Part shown: in pieces, positions 43,049 to 52,843 of the stretch | How positions within the stretch are numbered: the first letter of the stretch is position 1 | Layout: every line of letters starts with the position of its first letter | NCBI RefSeq assembly: GCF_014236855.1 | Contig: NZ_CP051261.1 | Coordinates: 3,286,001 to 3,350,000 of the forward strand | DNA from: Xanthomonas sp. SI | GTDB lineage: Bacteria; Pseudomonadota; Gammaproteobacteria; Xanthomonadales; Xanthomonadaceae | Reading direction: 5' to 3' | DNA: 64,000 nt | Notes under the pieces: generated by a model | What the model saw: only the letters and a program-made list of their open reading frames with translations | What the model was told of the DNA's origin: nothing | Database searches by the model: none | Position numbers and translations under genes: made by a program

Positions 43049-44500
43049 TCACGCGTTGGCGAGCAGGAACCGGGCCTTGTCCGCCTGCGGCTGATCCGGG
43101 TAGCGCTCGATCACCGCGAGCAACAGGCGGCGCCACTCCGAGGGCGTCTGCTGCTCGCCATGGCCCAGCGCGAGCCGGAACCAGTGCTGCGCCTGTTCGG
43201 CGCGCGGCACCGCCGCATCCTGTGCCAGCAGCGCTTCGGCATCGCGCAGCCGGCCCAGCGCCAGCCAGCGATCGAACAGCAGCGCTCGCGTCGCCGCGTC
43301 CACGGCGATGGCACCGGCAATGCAGTCGCCGAGCAACGCTGCCTGCGCTTGCGCTTCCTGCGCCGTGGTCGCCGGCAGGCGCAGCAGTTCGATCGCGCGC
43401 GCCTGCGCGGCACGCGCATCGCCGGCATTGCGCGCGACCCGGTAACGCGCCTGCGCCACATCGAAGCGGCGCGGCTGCTCGGCGGCGAGTTCGTCGAGCA
43501 GGAACGCGGCCTCGCGGTTCTCCAGTCGCCCCAGATGCCGCTGCGCACGCTCCCAGCGGTCGTCCGCAGCGGCCACGGCCTCGTCGCGCATGAAGGCTTC
43601 GCGGGTCTGCCGCAGCGCCACCAGCGCCGCACCGAGCAGCGCGCCGGTGACCAGGCCGCCGGCATGCGCATCGAAGCCGATCCCCGCATCGCCGTTGGCC
43701 AACAGGTTGTACAGCTCCCAGCCCAGCCACAGCGGCAGCAACGCGATCGCCGGCCCGCGCACGTAGTCGAACACCACCGCGAACCAGTAGAAGAAGCGCA
43801 CCGGCCGCCGTCCCCAGACCACGCAGAACGCGCCCATCAGCGCGGCGATGGCGCCGGACGCGCCCAGACCGCCGCCGGCCTCGCCCCAGCGCCAGCACAG
43901 GCTGACCGCACTGGAACCGATCGCGCCCAGCAGGTAGACCAGCAGGAACCGCCAGCGCCCGATCGCGCCTTCCAGCAAGGTGCCGAGCACCACCAGGAAC
44001 AGCATGTTGCCGAACAGATGCAACGCGTCGGCATGCAGGAACGCCGAGGACAGCATCCGCGCCGGCGACCATTCGGAGCTGCGCTGCAGATGGCGCAAGG
44101 TGAACACGCGGCCCAGCAACGCGTCGTAGCGGGCGCGCAGCAGCGCCCAGGCCTGCTGCGCGGCGGGGTCCTCGAACGCCTCGCCGCTGCGCAACGCCTG
44201 CACGAAGCGCACGTCGTTGAGGCTGGCGGTACCGACGAACTCCGCCTGCTGCGCAGCCGGCACGCGCTCGAACTGGGCCAGCGCCTCCCCGCGCCCGCTA
44301 TGCTGCAGGTAACGCGCGTAGGCCGGCGCTTCGTAGGCGCCGAGTCCGGAATCGAGGTAATAGCGTTGCGCCTGCTGCAGCGGCACCGCGTCCTGGCGCT
44401 GCCAGCCGAAATAGACCGCCGCGTTGAGCAGCACCAGCAGCAGCGTGATCAGCGGAAAATTCTCCCGCGACAGCGGCTTGTGCAACGGCAGGATCAGCAT
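43049..44500 (-). CDS. Rhomboid intramembrane serine protease with long helical C-terminal tail
   Basis: A 483-residue rhomboid-family protein. The catalytic Ser is in [13 protein letters not shown] and the His in [11 protein letters not shown], with the [13 protein letters not shown] block between helices. There are six to seven predicted transmembrane helices in residues 1-300, and an insertion of about 90 residues after helix 1. The last 180 residues form a soluble Ala/Arg-rich helical region that resembles TPR repeats, which is not part of the minimal rhomboid fold. The ATG at 44498-44500 starts directly with the first helix. It is divergent from greB. Confidence 0.9.
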   Translation of the reverse strand: MLILPLHKPLSRENFPLITLLLVLLNAAVYFGWQRQDAVPLQQAQRYYLDSGLGAYEAPAYARYLQHSGRGEALAQFERVPAAQQAEFVGTASLNDVRFVQALRSGEAFEDPAAQQAWALLRARYDALLGRVFTLRHLQRSSEWSPARMLSSAFLHADALHLFGNMLFLVVLGTLLEGAIGRWRFLLVYLLGAIGSSAVSLCWRWGEAGGGLGASGAIAALMGAFCVVWGRRPVRFFYWFAVVFDYVRGPAIALLPLWLGWELYNLLANGDAGIGFDAHAGGLVTGALLGAALVALRQTREAFMRDEAVAAADDRWERAQRHLGRLENREAAFLLDELAAEQPRRFDVAQARYRVARNAGDARAAQARAIELLRLPATTAQEAQAQAALLGDCIAGAIAVDAATRALLFDRWLALGRLRDAEALLAQDAAVPRAEQAQHWFRLALGHGEQQTPSEWRRLLLAVIERYPDQPQADKARFLLANA

Positions 44501-44611
44501 CGAACAACGTCCGTGTGGATGGCCGCGCCAGCTTCGGCCATCGTCCGCGCGTGCGCAAGACTGACGCACGCGCTAGCATCGCCACCCCGCTCCACCGCAG
44601 TGCCGACCCCG

Positions 44612-45118
44612 ATGAGCCGCTGGCGTCCTCCCGCCGAGAAAAGCACCGCCCTGATCACCGCCGAAGGCCACGCCCGGCTCAAGGCCGAGCTCGAGGACTT
44701 GTGGCGCGTGCGCCGGCCGGAGGTGGTCAAGGCGCTGGCCGCGGCCGCAGCCGAGGGCGACCGTTCGGAAAATGCCGAGTACACCTACCGCAAGAAACAG
44801 CTGGGCGAGATCGACCGCCGCGTGCGCTACCTGAGCAAGCGCCTGGAGGCACTGCGCGTGGTAGACACCGCGCCGTCCGATCCGCAGGCGGTGTTCTTCG
44901 GCGCGGTAGTCGAGCTGGAGGATGCCGACAGCGGCGAACTGCTGCGCTACCGCATCGTCGGCCCGGACGAGACCGATGCCGGCCGCGGCTGGATCAGCAT
45001 CGACTCGCCGCTGGCGCGGGCGCTGCTGAAGAAGCGCATCGACGACGAGATCGAGGCGCAACTGCCCGGCGGCCGCCACAGCTTCGTGGTGGTGTCGGTG
45101 GACTACGCGGCGCGCTGA
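44612..45118 (+). CDS. greB: Transcription elongation factor GreB
   Basis: Gre factors enter the secondary channel of RNA polymerase and trigger cleavage of backtracked RNA. The 168-residue product has the N-terminal coiled-coil hairpin with the acidic tip ([23 protein letters not shown]) and the C-terminal FKBP-like domain ([18 protein letters not shown]). The length and [16 protein letters not shown] favour GreB over GreA. The ATG at 44612 gives MSRWRPP.... It is divergent from the rhomboid gene and convergent with a rimO relic. Confidence 0.94.
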   Translation: MSRWRPPAEKSTALITAEGHARLKAELEDLWRVRRPEVVKALAAAAAEGDRSENAEYTYRKKQLGEIDRRVRYLSKRLEALRVVDTAPSDPQAVFFGAVVELEDADSGELLRYRIVGPDETDAGRGWISIDSPLARALLKKRIDDEIEAQLPGGRHSFVVVSVDYAAR

Positions 45119-45163
45119 GCGACCGGCTGTCGCGCACGCGCGATTGGCAATGCCTTGCGGGCT

Positions 45164-45445
45164 TCACAGCACCTGCAGATTCAGTGCCTGCCGCGGTTGC
45201 GCCGTGCCCATCGGCAATGCCTCGCCGAATAGATCGTGCTCGTCGCTGTCGGTGATCTCCACGTCGACCAGATCGCCCGGCTGCAGGCCGCACTTGGCGC
45301 CGTTCTGGATGTGCACCAAGCCGTCGATCTCCGGCGCATCGGCCTTCGAGCGTGCCACCGCGATGCCGTCCTCCAGCAGATCGACCAGGCATTGCTGCAC
45401 GCTGCCGATCCTGGCTTGCAGCCGCGCCGGCCTGGGTCCGAGGGT
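45164..45445 (-). pseudogene. 3' fragment of a rimO-like methylthiotransferase gene
   Basis: About 94 codons matching only the C-terminus of RimO, the enzyme that methylthiolates ribosomal protein S12. The stretch [20 protein letters not shown] leads into the TRAM domain ([33 protein letters not shown]). The whole N-terminal and radical-SAM parts (about 360 residues) are missing: upstream, a TAA closes the frame and no CxxxCxxC motif is found on any frame nearby. A GTG at 45398-45400 could still start a 78-residue protein, but with no catalytic domain it is best treated as a relic. Confidence 0.82.
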
Positions 45446-45603
45446 GCTAGGAGAAAAACGCGCGGGTTATAACGCTCGGCCGGACCGCGCGGCGGACACC
45501 GCAAGCCGCCGCACATGGCACACCCCATCCCAATCGCGTTGACAGCCGCCTAGCCGCCGGCGTGGATAATCGTCGCTTCTCTCCCCCGCCACAGGAACGC
45601 ACC

Positions 45604-46266
45604 ATGGGCCACTGGACTACCCTCGATACCCCGCACGGTCAGGTCTCCGCCTGGCACGCCGTACCGGAAGGCGCCCCGCGCGGCGGCCTGGTGCTGATCC
45701 AGGAGATCTTCGGCGTCACCGCCTATATCCGCGAGGTCGCCGACTACTACGCCGCGCAAGGCTACGAAGTGCTGGCGCCGGGCCTGTTCGATCCGGTGGA
45801 AAAGGACATGCAGCTGAACTACGACCAGGACGGCGTGAACAGGGGCCTGGAACTGGTCGGCGCGCTCGGCTTCGACAAGGCGCTGGACATCGTGCAGGCC
45901 GCGGCGCAGGCGCTGGCGCCGGCCGGCAAGGTCGGCACCGTCGGCTATTGCTGGGGCGGCAGTGTTGCGCTGCTGGCGGCGGTACGGTTGGGCCTGCCGT
46001 CGGTGAGCTACTACGGCGGGCGCAATACCCAGTTCCTCGACGAAGCCCCGAAGGCGCCGGTGCTGTTCCACTTCGGCGCGCAGGACAGCAGCATTCCGCC
46101 GGACTCGGTACAGCAGCACCGCGAGAAACTGCCGCAGATGCAGACCTACGTGTATCCGGCCGGGCATGGTTTCGACCGCCATGTGGATCCGAACCACTAC
46201 GATGCCGACAGCGCCGAAAGCGCGCGCGAACGCAGCCTCGCGTTCCTCGCCGAACACCTGCGCTGA
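45604..46266 (+). CDS. Dienelactone hydrolase family protein
   Basis: A 220-residue alpha/beta hydrolase of the dienelactone hydrolase family. The triad is visible as Cys116 (GYCWGG nucleophile elbow), Asp161 (FGAQD) and His188 (PAGHGFDR). The true substrate is unknown; dienelactone itself is only the prototype. An AGGAAC Shine-Dalgarno-like sequence precedes the ATG at 45604, favouring it over an in-frame ATG 14 codons earlier. A HIT-family gene follows after 9 bases, so the two are probably cotranscribed. Confidence 0.93.
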   Translation: MGHWTTLDTPHGQVSAWHAVPEGAPRGGLVLIQEIFGVTAYIREVADYYAAQGYEVLAPGLFDPVEKDMQLNYDQDGVNRGLELVGALGFDKALDIVQAAAQALAPAGKVGTVGYCWGGSVALLAAVRLGLPSVSYYGGRNTQFLDEAPKAPVLFHFGAQDSSIPPDSVQQHREKLPQMQTYVYPAGHGFDRHVDPNHYDADSAESARERSLAFLAEHLR

Positions 46267-46275
46267 GCCGCGCCG

Positions 46276-46683
46276 ATGGCCGATTTCGCACTCGATCCGC
46301 GACTGGAAGCGGATAGCGCGTTCGTTGCCGACGGCCCGCTGTCGCAGGTGCGGCTGATGGACGACGCGCGCTTTCCGTGGCTGCTGCTGGTGCCGCGCGT
46401 CGCCGGCGCCAGCGAGTGGATCGACCTGGACGGCGCCCAGCAGCGCCTGCTGCTGGCCGAGATCAATCAGCTCTCGCAGCTGCTGCGCGGCGAGCCGGGC
46501 GTGCACAAACTCAACATCGGCGCCCTGGGCAATATCGTGCGCCAATTGCACGTGCACCTGATCGGGCGCCACGAAGGCGACGCGGCCTGGCCCGGGCCGG
46601 TATGGGGCAGCGGCACGGCGCAGCGGCTGGACGCCGATGTGCTGCAGACCCGTGTTGCGGCGTGGCGGCAACGGCTACGATAG
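46276..46683 (+). CDS. HIT-superfamily protein with Q-x-H-x-H motif
   Basis: A 135-residue histidine-triad-like nucleotide-binding protein. The signature is Gln90-Leu-His92-Val-His94-Leu-Ile, so the first His of the usual H-x-H-x-H-x-x is Gln, while the central nucleophilic His92 is retained. Such proteins hydrolyse or transfer nucleotidyl groups; activity here is unproven. Some HIT branches use Gln at this place. It is closely linked to the upstream dienelactone hydrolase gene and to a small membrane protein gene 28 bases downstream. Confidence 0.85.
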   Translation: MADFALDPRLEADSAFVADGPLSQVRLMDDARFPWLLLVPRVAGASEWIDLDGAQQRLLLAEINQLSQLLRGEPGVHKLNIGALGNIVRQLHVHLIGRHEGDAAWPGPVWGSGTAQRLDADVLQTRVAAWRQRLR

Positions 46684-46711
46684 GCGCCCTTTTAGCGGAA
46701 GCCGCGTCTCC

Positions 46712-46879
46712 ATGAAATCCAATGTGATCGCCGCCATCGTGCTGATCGTGATCGGCCTGGTGTTCCTGGCCAACAACCTGGGCTGGACCAATCTCAGCCT
46801 GGGCCGGCTGATCGCCACCTGGTGGCCGGCGATCCTGGTCGCGGTCGGCGTGGGCATGCTGTTCGGGCGCGGCAAGTAG
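46712..46879 (+). CDS. Small membrane protein with two hydrophobic segments (LiaI/DUF5668-like)
   Basis: A 55-residue protein with two hydrophobic segments (about 4-22 and 33-51) joined by NNLGWTNLSLGRLIATWWP. The pattern of a Gly/Phe helix, a W/N-rich turn and a WWPAILVAVGVGML helix matches the small LiaI/LiaF transmembrane region or DUF5668 type. Function is unknown. The ATG at 46712 follows the HIT gene closely; no clear Shine-Dalgarno sequence. Confidence 0.78.
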   Translation: MKSNVIAAIVLIVIGLVFLANNLGWTNLSLGRLIATWWPAILVAVGVGMLFGRGK

Positions 46880-46883
46880 TAAT

Positions 46884-46912
46884 TGTCGGGATTGGGGAGT
46901 CGGGATTGGGGA
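46884..46912 (+). repeat. GGGATTGGGG repeat unit
   Basis: Short run of GTCGGGATTGGGGAGTCGGGATTGG-type units, the same family as the repeats at 9021 and 11541, in the gap between the small membrane-protein gene and the convergent RDD gene. Confidence 0.7.
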
Positions 46913-47017
46913 TTCGCTGCAGCGATCTCCACCTCCCGACTGCCTGAGCCATGCGATCGGCCCCGGCGCGTTCGCGCCGTTGGCGGCCGCCGATGCGCGG
47001 CAGCCGGCACGTCCGCA

Positions 47018-47545
47018 TCAACGGCGGACGTTGACCACCTGGGTGCCTGCGATCAGGTCGTGCAGGCAACGCTTGTCCTTGCGGAAGATGAACAGCGCAT
47101 CCACCAGCGCATAGAAGTTGCCTGCGACCGGCACCAACGCTAACAGTTGGGTCGGCAGGTAGCGCAGCGCGATCAGCCGCCACAGCGGCGGTTGCCCGCC
47201 CTCCAGATCGGCGATACGGATCCACAGCAGCTTCTTGCCCCAGGTCTGCCCGGTCTTGGCCAGCGGATAGCCCTGCACCACCAAGAACACCACGAACGAC
47301 AGCACCGCGTAGCCGGCCATGGTCAGCCACGGCATCGGCTCGCCACCGCGCGCCGCGTCCATGACCCTGCCGAAATAGCCGGTCAGTGCGGCCAGCGGCA
47401 GGAAGGTCGCCAGCGCGATCACGCCGTCGATCAGCGCCGCGCCGAGGCGCTCGCCTCGGCCGGCCAGCACCTCGGCACCGTCCAGCGCCAGCGGCACCGA
47501 CGGCAACGGCGCTTCGGGCGCCTGGTAGGGATTGGGGTCGTTCAT
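47018..47545 (-). CDS. RDD-family membrane protein
   Basis: A 175-residue inner-membrane protein with the RDD signature: RGERLGAALIDGVIAL at about 30-45 (the Arg-Asp pair) and the second Asp in the last helix region. Three to four hydrophobic segments are predicted, plus a Pro-rich N-terminal tail (NPYQAPEAPLP). The GQTWGKKLLWIRI motif is typical. Transport or channel roles have been suggested for the family but not for this member. It is 28 bases after dcd on the same strand. Confidence 0.87.
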   Translation of the reverse strand: MNDPNPYQAPEAPLPSVPLALDGAEVLAGRGERLGAALIDGVIALATFLPLAALTGYFGRVMDAARGGEPMPWLTMAGYAVLSFVVFLVVQGYPLAKTGQTWGKKLLWIRIADLEGGQPPLWRLIALRYLPTQLLALVPVAGNFYALVDALFIFRKDKRCLHDLIAGTQVVNVRR

Positions 47546-47573
47546 TGCGCGCTCCTTGTGCAGTTGGGAAAAA

Positions 47574-48146
47574 TCAGGTCCTGGGCAGGGTCACGCCGGT
47601 CTGGCCCTGGTACTTGCCGCCGCGATCCTTGTAGCTGGTCTCGCACACGTCGTCGGCATCGGACTGGAAGAACAGCATCTGCGCCACGCCTTCGTTGGCG
47701 TAGATGCGCGCCGGCAGCGGCGTGGTGTTGCTGAATTCCAGGGTGACGTGCCCTTCCCACTCCGGCTCCAGCGGCGTGACATTGACGATGATGCCGCAGC
47801 GCGCGTAAGTGCTCTTGCCCAGGCACACCACCAGCGTGTCGCGCGGGATGCGGAAGAATTCCACGGTGCGCGCCAGGGCGAAGCTGTTGGGTGGGATGAT
47901 GCATTCGTCGGCCTCGATGTCCACGAAGCTCTTCGGATCGAAGCGCTTGGGGTCGACGATGGTCGAGTTGATGTTGGTGAACACCTTGAACTCGCGCGAG
48001 CAGCGCACGTCGTAGCCGTAGCTGGAGGTGCCGTAGCTGACGATGCGCTCGCCGTTGAGCTGCTTCACCTGGCCCGGCTCGTAAGGCGCGATCATGCCGT
48101 GCTGCTCGGACATGCGGCGGATCCAGCGGTCGCTCTTGATGCTCAT
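47574..48146 (-). CDS. dcd: dCTP deaminase
   Basis: Dcd deaminates dCTP to dUTP, supplying the precursor of dTMP. The 190-residue product has the family blocks [17 protein letters not shown], the catalytic Glu in [19 protein letters not shown] and the C-terminal GVAQMLFF and KYQGQTG segments. Length is normal. The ATG at 48144-48146 gives [12 protein letters not shown].... It lies between the mrp and RDD genes. Confidence 0.97.
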   Translation of the reverse strand: MSIKSDRWIRRMSEQHGMIAPYEPGQVKQLNGERIVSYGTSSYGYDVRCSREFKVFTNINSTIVDPKRFDPKSFVDIEADECIIPPNSFALARTVEFFRIPRDTLVVCLGKSTYARCGIIVNVTPLEPEWEGHVTLEFSNTTPLPARIYANEGVAQMLFFQSDADDVCETSYKDRGGKYQGQTGVTLPRT

Positions 48147-48274
48147 ACGTCTTCCTGATGCCTGTGGCGGCAGGCCGGAACCTGCCCGCCGGGAGCGCGG
48201 CCGACGCCGGAGCGGGCCGCAGTGACCGGCGATTCTAGCCGGTCGCGGCGCGTTCGCGGCGGCCGCGGCGGCGC

Positions 48275-49126
48275 TCAGAGCAGCGAGGCGGAAATCGGGA
48301 TCGATGCGCGCGGCCGCTTGCGCAGCTCCTCGGTCAGGCGCTGCGCGGTCACCAGATAGGCCAGCGCGGCGGCCGAGTCCGGGTCCGCGGCCACGATCGG
48401 GGTGCCGGCGTCGCCCTGCTCGCGGATCGCGATCGCCAACGGCAGCGATCCCAGCAGCGGCACGCCGTACTGCTGCGCCATGCGCTGGCCGCCGCCTTCG
48501 CCGAACAGGTGCTCGACATGGCCGCACTGCGTGCAGGTATGCACCGCCATGTTCTCGACGATACCCAGCACCGGCACCTCGACCTTCTCGAACATCTTCA
48601 GCGCCTTCTTCGCGTCCAGCGTGGCGATGTCCTGCGGCGTGGTCACGATCACCGCGCCGGCGACCGGAATCTTCTGCGCCAGGGTCAGCTGGATGTCGCC
48701 GGTGCCAGGCGGCAGGTCGATCAGCAGGTAGTCCAGGTCGTCCCACAGCGTATCGGTGAACAGCTGGGTCAGTGCCGAGGTGGCCATCGGCCCGCGCCAG
48801 ATCATCGGCGTGTCCTGGTCCACCAGCAGCCCGATCGACATCGCTTCGATGCCGAACGCGCGCATCGGCTCGATCGACTTGTTGTCGGGGCTGTCCGGGC
48901 GGCCGCTCAGGCCGAGCATGGCCGGCACGCTGGGGCCATAGACATCGGCATCCAGCACCCCGACCCGCGCGCCCTGGCGCTGCAGCGCCAGCGCCAGGTT
49001 CACCGCGGTGGTGGACTTGCCCACCCCGCCCTTGCCGGAACCGATGGCGATGACATTGCGGATCCGCGGCAGCGGCGTGAGGTTTGGCTGGACGGCGTGG
49101 ACGGGAATGCGGGGACGGTCGGTCAT
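48275..49126 (-). CDS. apbC: Iron-sulfur cluster carrier ATPase (ApbC/Mrp)
   Basis: A 283-residue ParA/MinD-like P-loop ATPase that binds and delivers [4Fe-4S] clusters. The deviant Walker A is GKGGVGKST at residues 31-39 and the cluster-binding Cys198-x-x-Cys201 pair (HTCTQCGH) is present. The N-terminal DUF59/MIP18-like domain of longer Mrp proteins is absent. The ATG is the first start after the upstream stop. The 718 bases upstream are non-coding. Confidence 0.94.
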   Translation of the reverse strand: MTDRPRIPVHAVQPNLTPLPRIRNVIAIGSGKGGVGKSTTAVNLALALQRQGARVGVLDADVYGPSVPAMLGLSGRPDSPDNKSIEPMRAFGIEAMSIGLLVDQDTPMIWRGPMATSALTQLFTDTLWDDLDYLLIDLPPGTGDIQLTLAQKIPVAGAVIVTTPQDIATLDAKKALKMFEKVEVPVLGIVENMAVHTCTQCGHVEHLFGEGGGQRMAQQYGVPLLGSLPLAIAIREQGDAGTPIVAADPDSAAALAYLVTAQRLTEELRKRPRASIPISASLL

Positions 49127-49844
49127 CGGAAAACTCGTAGAGGAAACGTCGCAGCGCGCCGGCGCGCGGCGGGAACAGGGATGGCAGCGGCGAGCGCCGT
49201 CTGTCGGGAGGGCGTCGCAACGGATCGAATTGGGGCATGACTATACAAGTGCGGCGTGCCGTCCATGTCGGTGCAGCCGCCAGGCAGCCGCGCGAAGTTG
49301 CGCCAGCGCAGTCCTGTCTCGGCAGCGCGCAATCGCAGCCTCGGCCAGCGAGCCGGCGACCCAAGCATGGGACATCGGTCTTCCGCCAAGACGTAGCGTC
49401 GGCCGGCAAGCGCGCCACGCTATGGACCTCTGTACCGATCATCGCGCCCCATTATGGCGAAGCATGCTCACCGAATTGGTGCAGGACCACCATCATTGGC
49501 GAGGCCGCGCCAAGTCGCCGGATGCCCGGTTTGTGGTCCCTCCGGCAAATTGCCGCGTTATCACAAATGCCTATTCAGTCATATGGCCGATGCCACGCCC
49601 CCGAATGGTGCAAAGCAGCGTGGAAGGTGTCGCCACGGGCATACAACGCCACGTTTGACAGGCGTTTGCTGCCAGATAGGCGCAGATCGGCCCTGTAGAC
49701 GAAAAAGGTGACACGGCTGTACAAATGGCGTTAAGTTCATGTTACGTTTGGGTTGCTCGCATGGATGCGGAACCGATTTCAAGGCATATGTCGTGGCACG
49801 ACGCCCCTCGCCTTTTCTTTATTGATTTCCGGGGATAGAGATAA
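49127..49844. other. Long non-coding region upstream of the TonB-dependent receptor gene
   Basis: These 718 bases between the divergent mrp and receptor genes have no supported coding frame. The right half (about 49540-49840) is clearly richer in A+T than the rest of the window. A TTGACA hexamer at 49655-49660 is a candidate -35, with only a poor -10 match 16-17 bases on. The receptor's promoter and probably a long 5' leader lie here; no known riboswitch fold was recognised. Confidence 0.5.
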
Positions 49845-52655
49845 ATGACTGCTCGTCAGACACGTAGTTTCAAGCACAGCCGCCTGAGCGCGGCGTTGGT
49901 GACCGCCATGGTCGTGCCGGCCGCGTTCAGCGCCTTCGCGCAGGACAGCACCGACACCAAGGCCACCGACCTTGAGAAGGTCACGGTCACCGGCTCGCTG
50001 ATCCCGCAGAGCGAGATCGAGACCGCCACGCCGATCACCACCATCACCGCCGAAGACATCAAGGCCCGCGGCTTCAATTCGGTGGCCGATGTGCTGCAGA
50101 AGAGCTCGTTCGCGACCGGCGCGGTGCAGGGTGGCCAGAGCTCCGGCACCTTCACCCAGGGCGCGAAGACGGTCAGCCTGTTCGGCCTGTCGCCGGGCTA
50201 CGTGAAGTACCTGATCGACGGCCGGCCGATGTCGAACTACCCGGCGCTGTACAACGGCAGCGACACCTTCAACAACATCAGCGGCATTCCGATCGACCTG
50301 GTCGACCGCATCGAGATCCTGCCGGGTGGCCAGTCGTCGCTGTACGGCTCCGACGCGATCGCCGGCGTGATCAACGTCATCCTCAAGAAGAAGATGGACG
50401 GCGCGGTGTTCAGCATCCGCGGCGGCGGCTTCTCCGAAGGCGGCGGCAGCAACTTCCGCGCCACCTTCGCCGACGGCTGGACCTCCGCCGACGGCCGCAC
50501 CTCCGTGCTCGGCGGCGTGCAGTACGAAGAGAAGGATCCGATCTGGGCCTACGATCGCGGCCTGACCAGGCAGTACAACACGCAGGGCTACAGCGCGCCG
50601 CTGATCAGCCGCGACTTCCTGGTGTACAGCCCGTTCACCAGCTACAAGTTCCTCGACCCGGCCAACTGCGGCAACGTTTCCGGCCTGTTCGGCGGCACCA
50701 TGGCGCTGCAGCAGCGCCCGGGCTTCGGCGACGAGTACTACTGCGGTTCCAAGTACACCCCGGGCTACCGCACCCTGGACAACGGCCAGAAGTCGCTGCA
50801 GGCGTACGTGCACGGCACCTTCGACCTCAACGACAACGTGCAGCTGTACGGCGACGTGCTCTACAGCAAGGACCAGGTCAAGTACAACTCCGGCGGCAGC
50901 TATCTGTGGTGGGGCACCGCTTCCGACTTCGGCTACTACTACGACCCGAACCTGGACGACCTGGTCAACCTGCAGCGCTCGTTCGCGCCTGAGGAAGTCG
51001 GCCCGAACGGCTTCAACGACACGATGAGCCGCGACACCAGCGAGTCGGTCCGCGTCACCTTCGGTGCGCAGGGCACGCTCGGCCAGTCCAGCTGGGACTA
51101 CGACGCCGGCGTCACCTATACCCAGTACAAGCTGGAAGAGCGCAGCCTTGTCCGCTTCAAGGACCCGATCGACCAGTTCTTCATCAACAAGGTGCTGGGA
51201 CCGCAGCAGGGCCTGGATCCGATCTACAACGCCTATCCGGTCTACACCCCCAACTACGCGGCGTTCTACTCGCCGATCACGCCGGAAGAATTCGCCAGCT
51301 TCACCGGCCATGCGACCAACAAGAGCAAGACCTCCGACGGCATGCTGCGCCTGCAGCTGACCAACGCCAAGCTGTTCACCCTGCCCGGCGGCGACGCGGG
51401 CCTGGCCGTGGTCGGCGAATACGGCAAGCAGAAGTGGGACTACGATCCGGCGCCGGAGATCCTCAACGGCGAAGTGTGGGGTCTGACCTCGGTGGCCGGC
51501 GGCGGCGACCGCGACCGCTACGCGCTGACCTCGGAACTGCGCATGCCGGTGTTCGAGCCGCTGACCATCACCCTGGCCGGCCGCTACGACGCGTTCAAGG
51601 CCAGCGGCACCACCGTCGACAAGCCGACCTACAGCGTCGCGCTGGAATACCGTCCGTTCCAGTCGCTGCTGCTGCGCGGCAAGTACGGCACCGCGTTCCG
51701 CGCGCCGACCCTGTCCGACCAGTTCCAGGGCGAGAGCGGCTACTACAACACCGTGATCGACTACTACCAATGCGCGCAGCGCGGCTATCTGCCGGGCAAC
51801 ACCGACAACTGCCCGGCCGCCTACTCCGGCCGCCAGTTCCGGGGCACGCAGTCCGGCAACCTCGGCCTGAAGCCGATCAACGCCGATGTATGGAGCGCAG
51901 GCTTCGTGTGGTCGCCGGTCGACCGCATGGCGCTGACCTTCGACTACCTCAACTGGGACATCAGCGATGAAGTCACCCAGCAGAGCGCCGACGCGCTGAG
52001 CCTGCAGGATTATCGCTGCCGCGCCGGCATCGACGACATCAGCTCGGCGCTGTGCACCAGCGCGATGGCGCAGGTCACCCGCAACGCAGCCGGTCAGATC
52101 ACCGGGATCTATACGCCGAAGATCAACGTCTCCAACCAGAAGCTGGAAATGGCCGTGGCCTCGTTCCGCTACGGCTACGACTTCGGACGTTGGGGCGACC
52201 TCAGCTCGGTGGTCAGCTACACGCAGAAAATCAGCCACGAATACACCCAGTATGCTGGTGACGAACCGATCGACATGCTCAACAATCCGTACTGGAGCAC
52301 GGATCCGAAGCGCAAGGCCGATGCCTCGCTGACCTGGGAAATCGGCGACTTCGCGACCACCTGGTACGCCAGCTGGTTCGACAAGACCCCGAACTACGCG
52401 GCAAATCTCAGCACCGCCGGTTACGATGCGCCGCGCGCCGGCAAGCTGCCGTCGCACATCACCCACAACGCCAGCGTCACCTACACGGCGTTCGAGGGCA
52501 TGGAGCTGTCGCTGATGCTCACCAACGTGTTCAACAAGATGCCGCCCTTCGACGCGTCCTACCCGGGCAGCGCGACTTCGCCGTACAACGCGTACAACTA
52601 CGATGCATACGGCCGCGCGTACTACCTGGAAATGCGTTATTCGTTCGGCAAGTAA
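49845..52655 (+). CDS. TonB-dependent outer-membrane receptor
   Basis: A 936-residue outer-membrane receptor. It has a signal peptide (about 1-33, ending AFAQ), a TonB-box-like EKVTVTGS, a plug domain at about 45-190 (ITAEDIKARGFNSVADVLQ, VDRIEILPGGQSSLYGSDAIAGVINVILKKK) and a 22-strand-type barrel rich in aromatic alternation, ending in YYLEMRYSFGK with the C-terminal Phe motif near the end. The substrate is not known; no siderophore- or vitamin-specific motif is seen. A rho-independent terminator follows at once. It is convergent with a TPR-sulfotransferase gene, a pairing seen often in this group. Confidence 0.95.
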   Translation: MTARQTRSFKHSRLSAALVTAMVVPAAFSAFAQDSTDTKATDLEKVTVTGSLIPQSEIETATPITTITAEDIKARGFNSVADVLQKSSFATGAVQGGQSSGTFTQGAKTVSLFGLSPGYVKYLIDGRPMSNYPALYNGSDTFNNISGIPIDLVDRIEILPGGQSSLYGSDAIAGVINVILKKKMDGAVFSIRGGGFSEGGGSNFRATFADGWTSADGRTSVLGGVQYEEKDPIWAYDRGLTRQYNTQGYSAPLISRDFLVYSPFTSYKFLDPANCGNVSGLFGGTMALQQRPGFGDEYYCGSKYTPGYRTLDNGQKSLQAYVHGTFDLNDNVQLYGDVLYSKDQVKYNSGGSYLWWGTASDFGYYYDPNLDDLVNLQRSFAPEEVGPNGFNDTMSRDTSESVRVTFGAQGTLGQSSWDYDAGVTYTQYKLEERSLVRFKDPIDQFFINKVLGPQQGLDPIYNAYPVYTPNYAAFYSPITPEEFASFTGHATNKSKTSDGMLRLQLTNAKLFTLPGGDAGLAVVGEYGKQKWDYDPAPEILNGEVWGLTSVAGGGDRDRYALTSELRMPVFEPLTITLAGRYDAFKASGTTVDKPTYSVALEYRPFQSLLLRGKYGTAFRAPTLSDQFQGESGYYNTVIDYYQCAQRGYLPGNTDNCPAAYSGRQFRGTQSGNLGLKPINADVWSAGFVWSPVDRMALTFDYLNWDISDEVTQQSADALSLQDYRCRAGIDDISSALCTSAMAQVTRNAAGQITGIYTPKINVSNQKLEMAVASFRYGYDFGRWGDLSSVVSYTQKISHEYTQYAGDEPIDMLNNPYWSTDPKRKADASLTWEIGDFATTWYASWFDKTPNYAANLSTAGYDAPRAGKLPSHITHNASVTYTAFEGMELSLMLTNVFNKMPPFDASYPGSATSPYNAYNYDAYGRAYYLEMRYSFGK

Positions 52656-52676
52656 TCGAGCCTGAAGCGACACCAA

Positions 52677-52704
52677 AGCCCACCCGCGAGGGTGGGCTTT
52701 TTTT
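52677..52704 (+). terminator. Rho-independent terminator of the TonB-dependent receptor gene
   Basis: Stem AGCCCACCC / GGGTGGGCT with a GCGA loop, followed by a run of T residues, 21 bases after the receptor stop codon. Confidence 0.93.
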
Positions 52705-52843
52705 ATGCGTGGCGCCTGCTGGCGGGATATGTGCGACAGCGACTGCAAGCGCCCGCTTTGGCGCCCGCAATGACCCACGGCCGCACGCGCGATGCTGCGG
52801 CCTGTGCGTTCGGTCGATCTGTTATCGGAAGATCCGTGCCGCC

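Noticed and set aside
41358..44072. Long minus-strand open frame spanning the membrane-protein and rhomboid genes
   Set aside because: It crosses two genes with recognisable features in other frames and has no motifs of its own.
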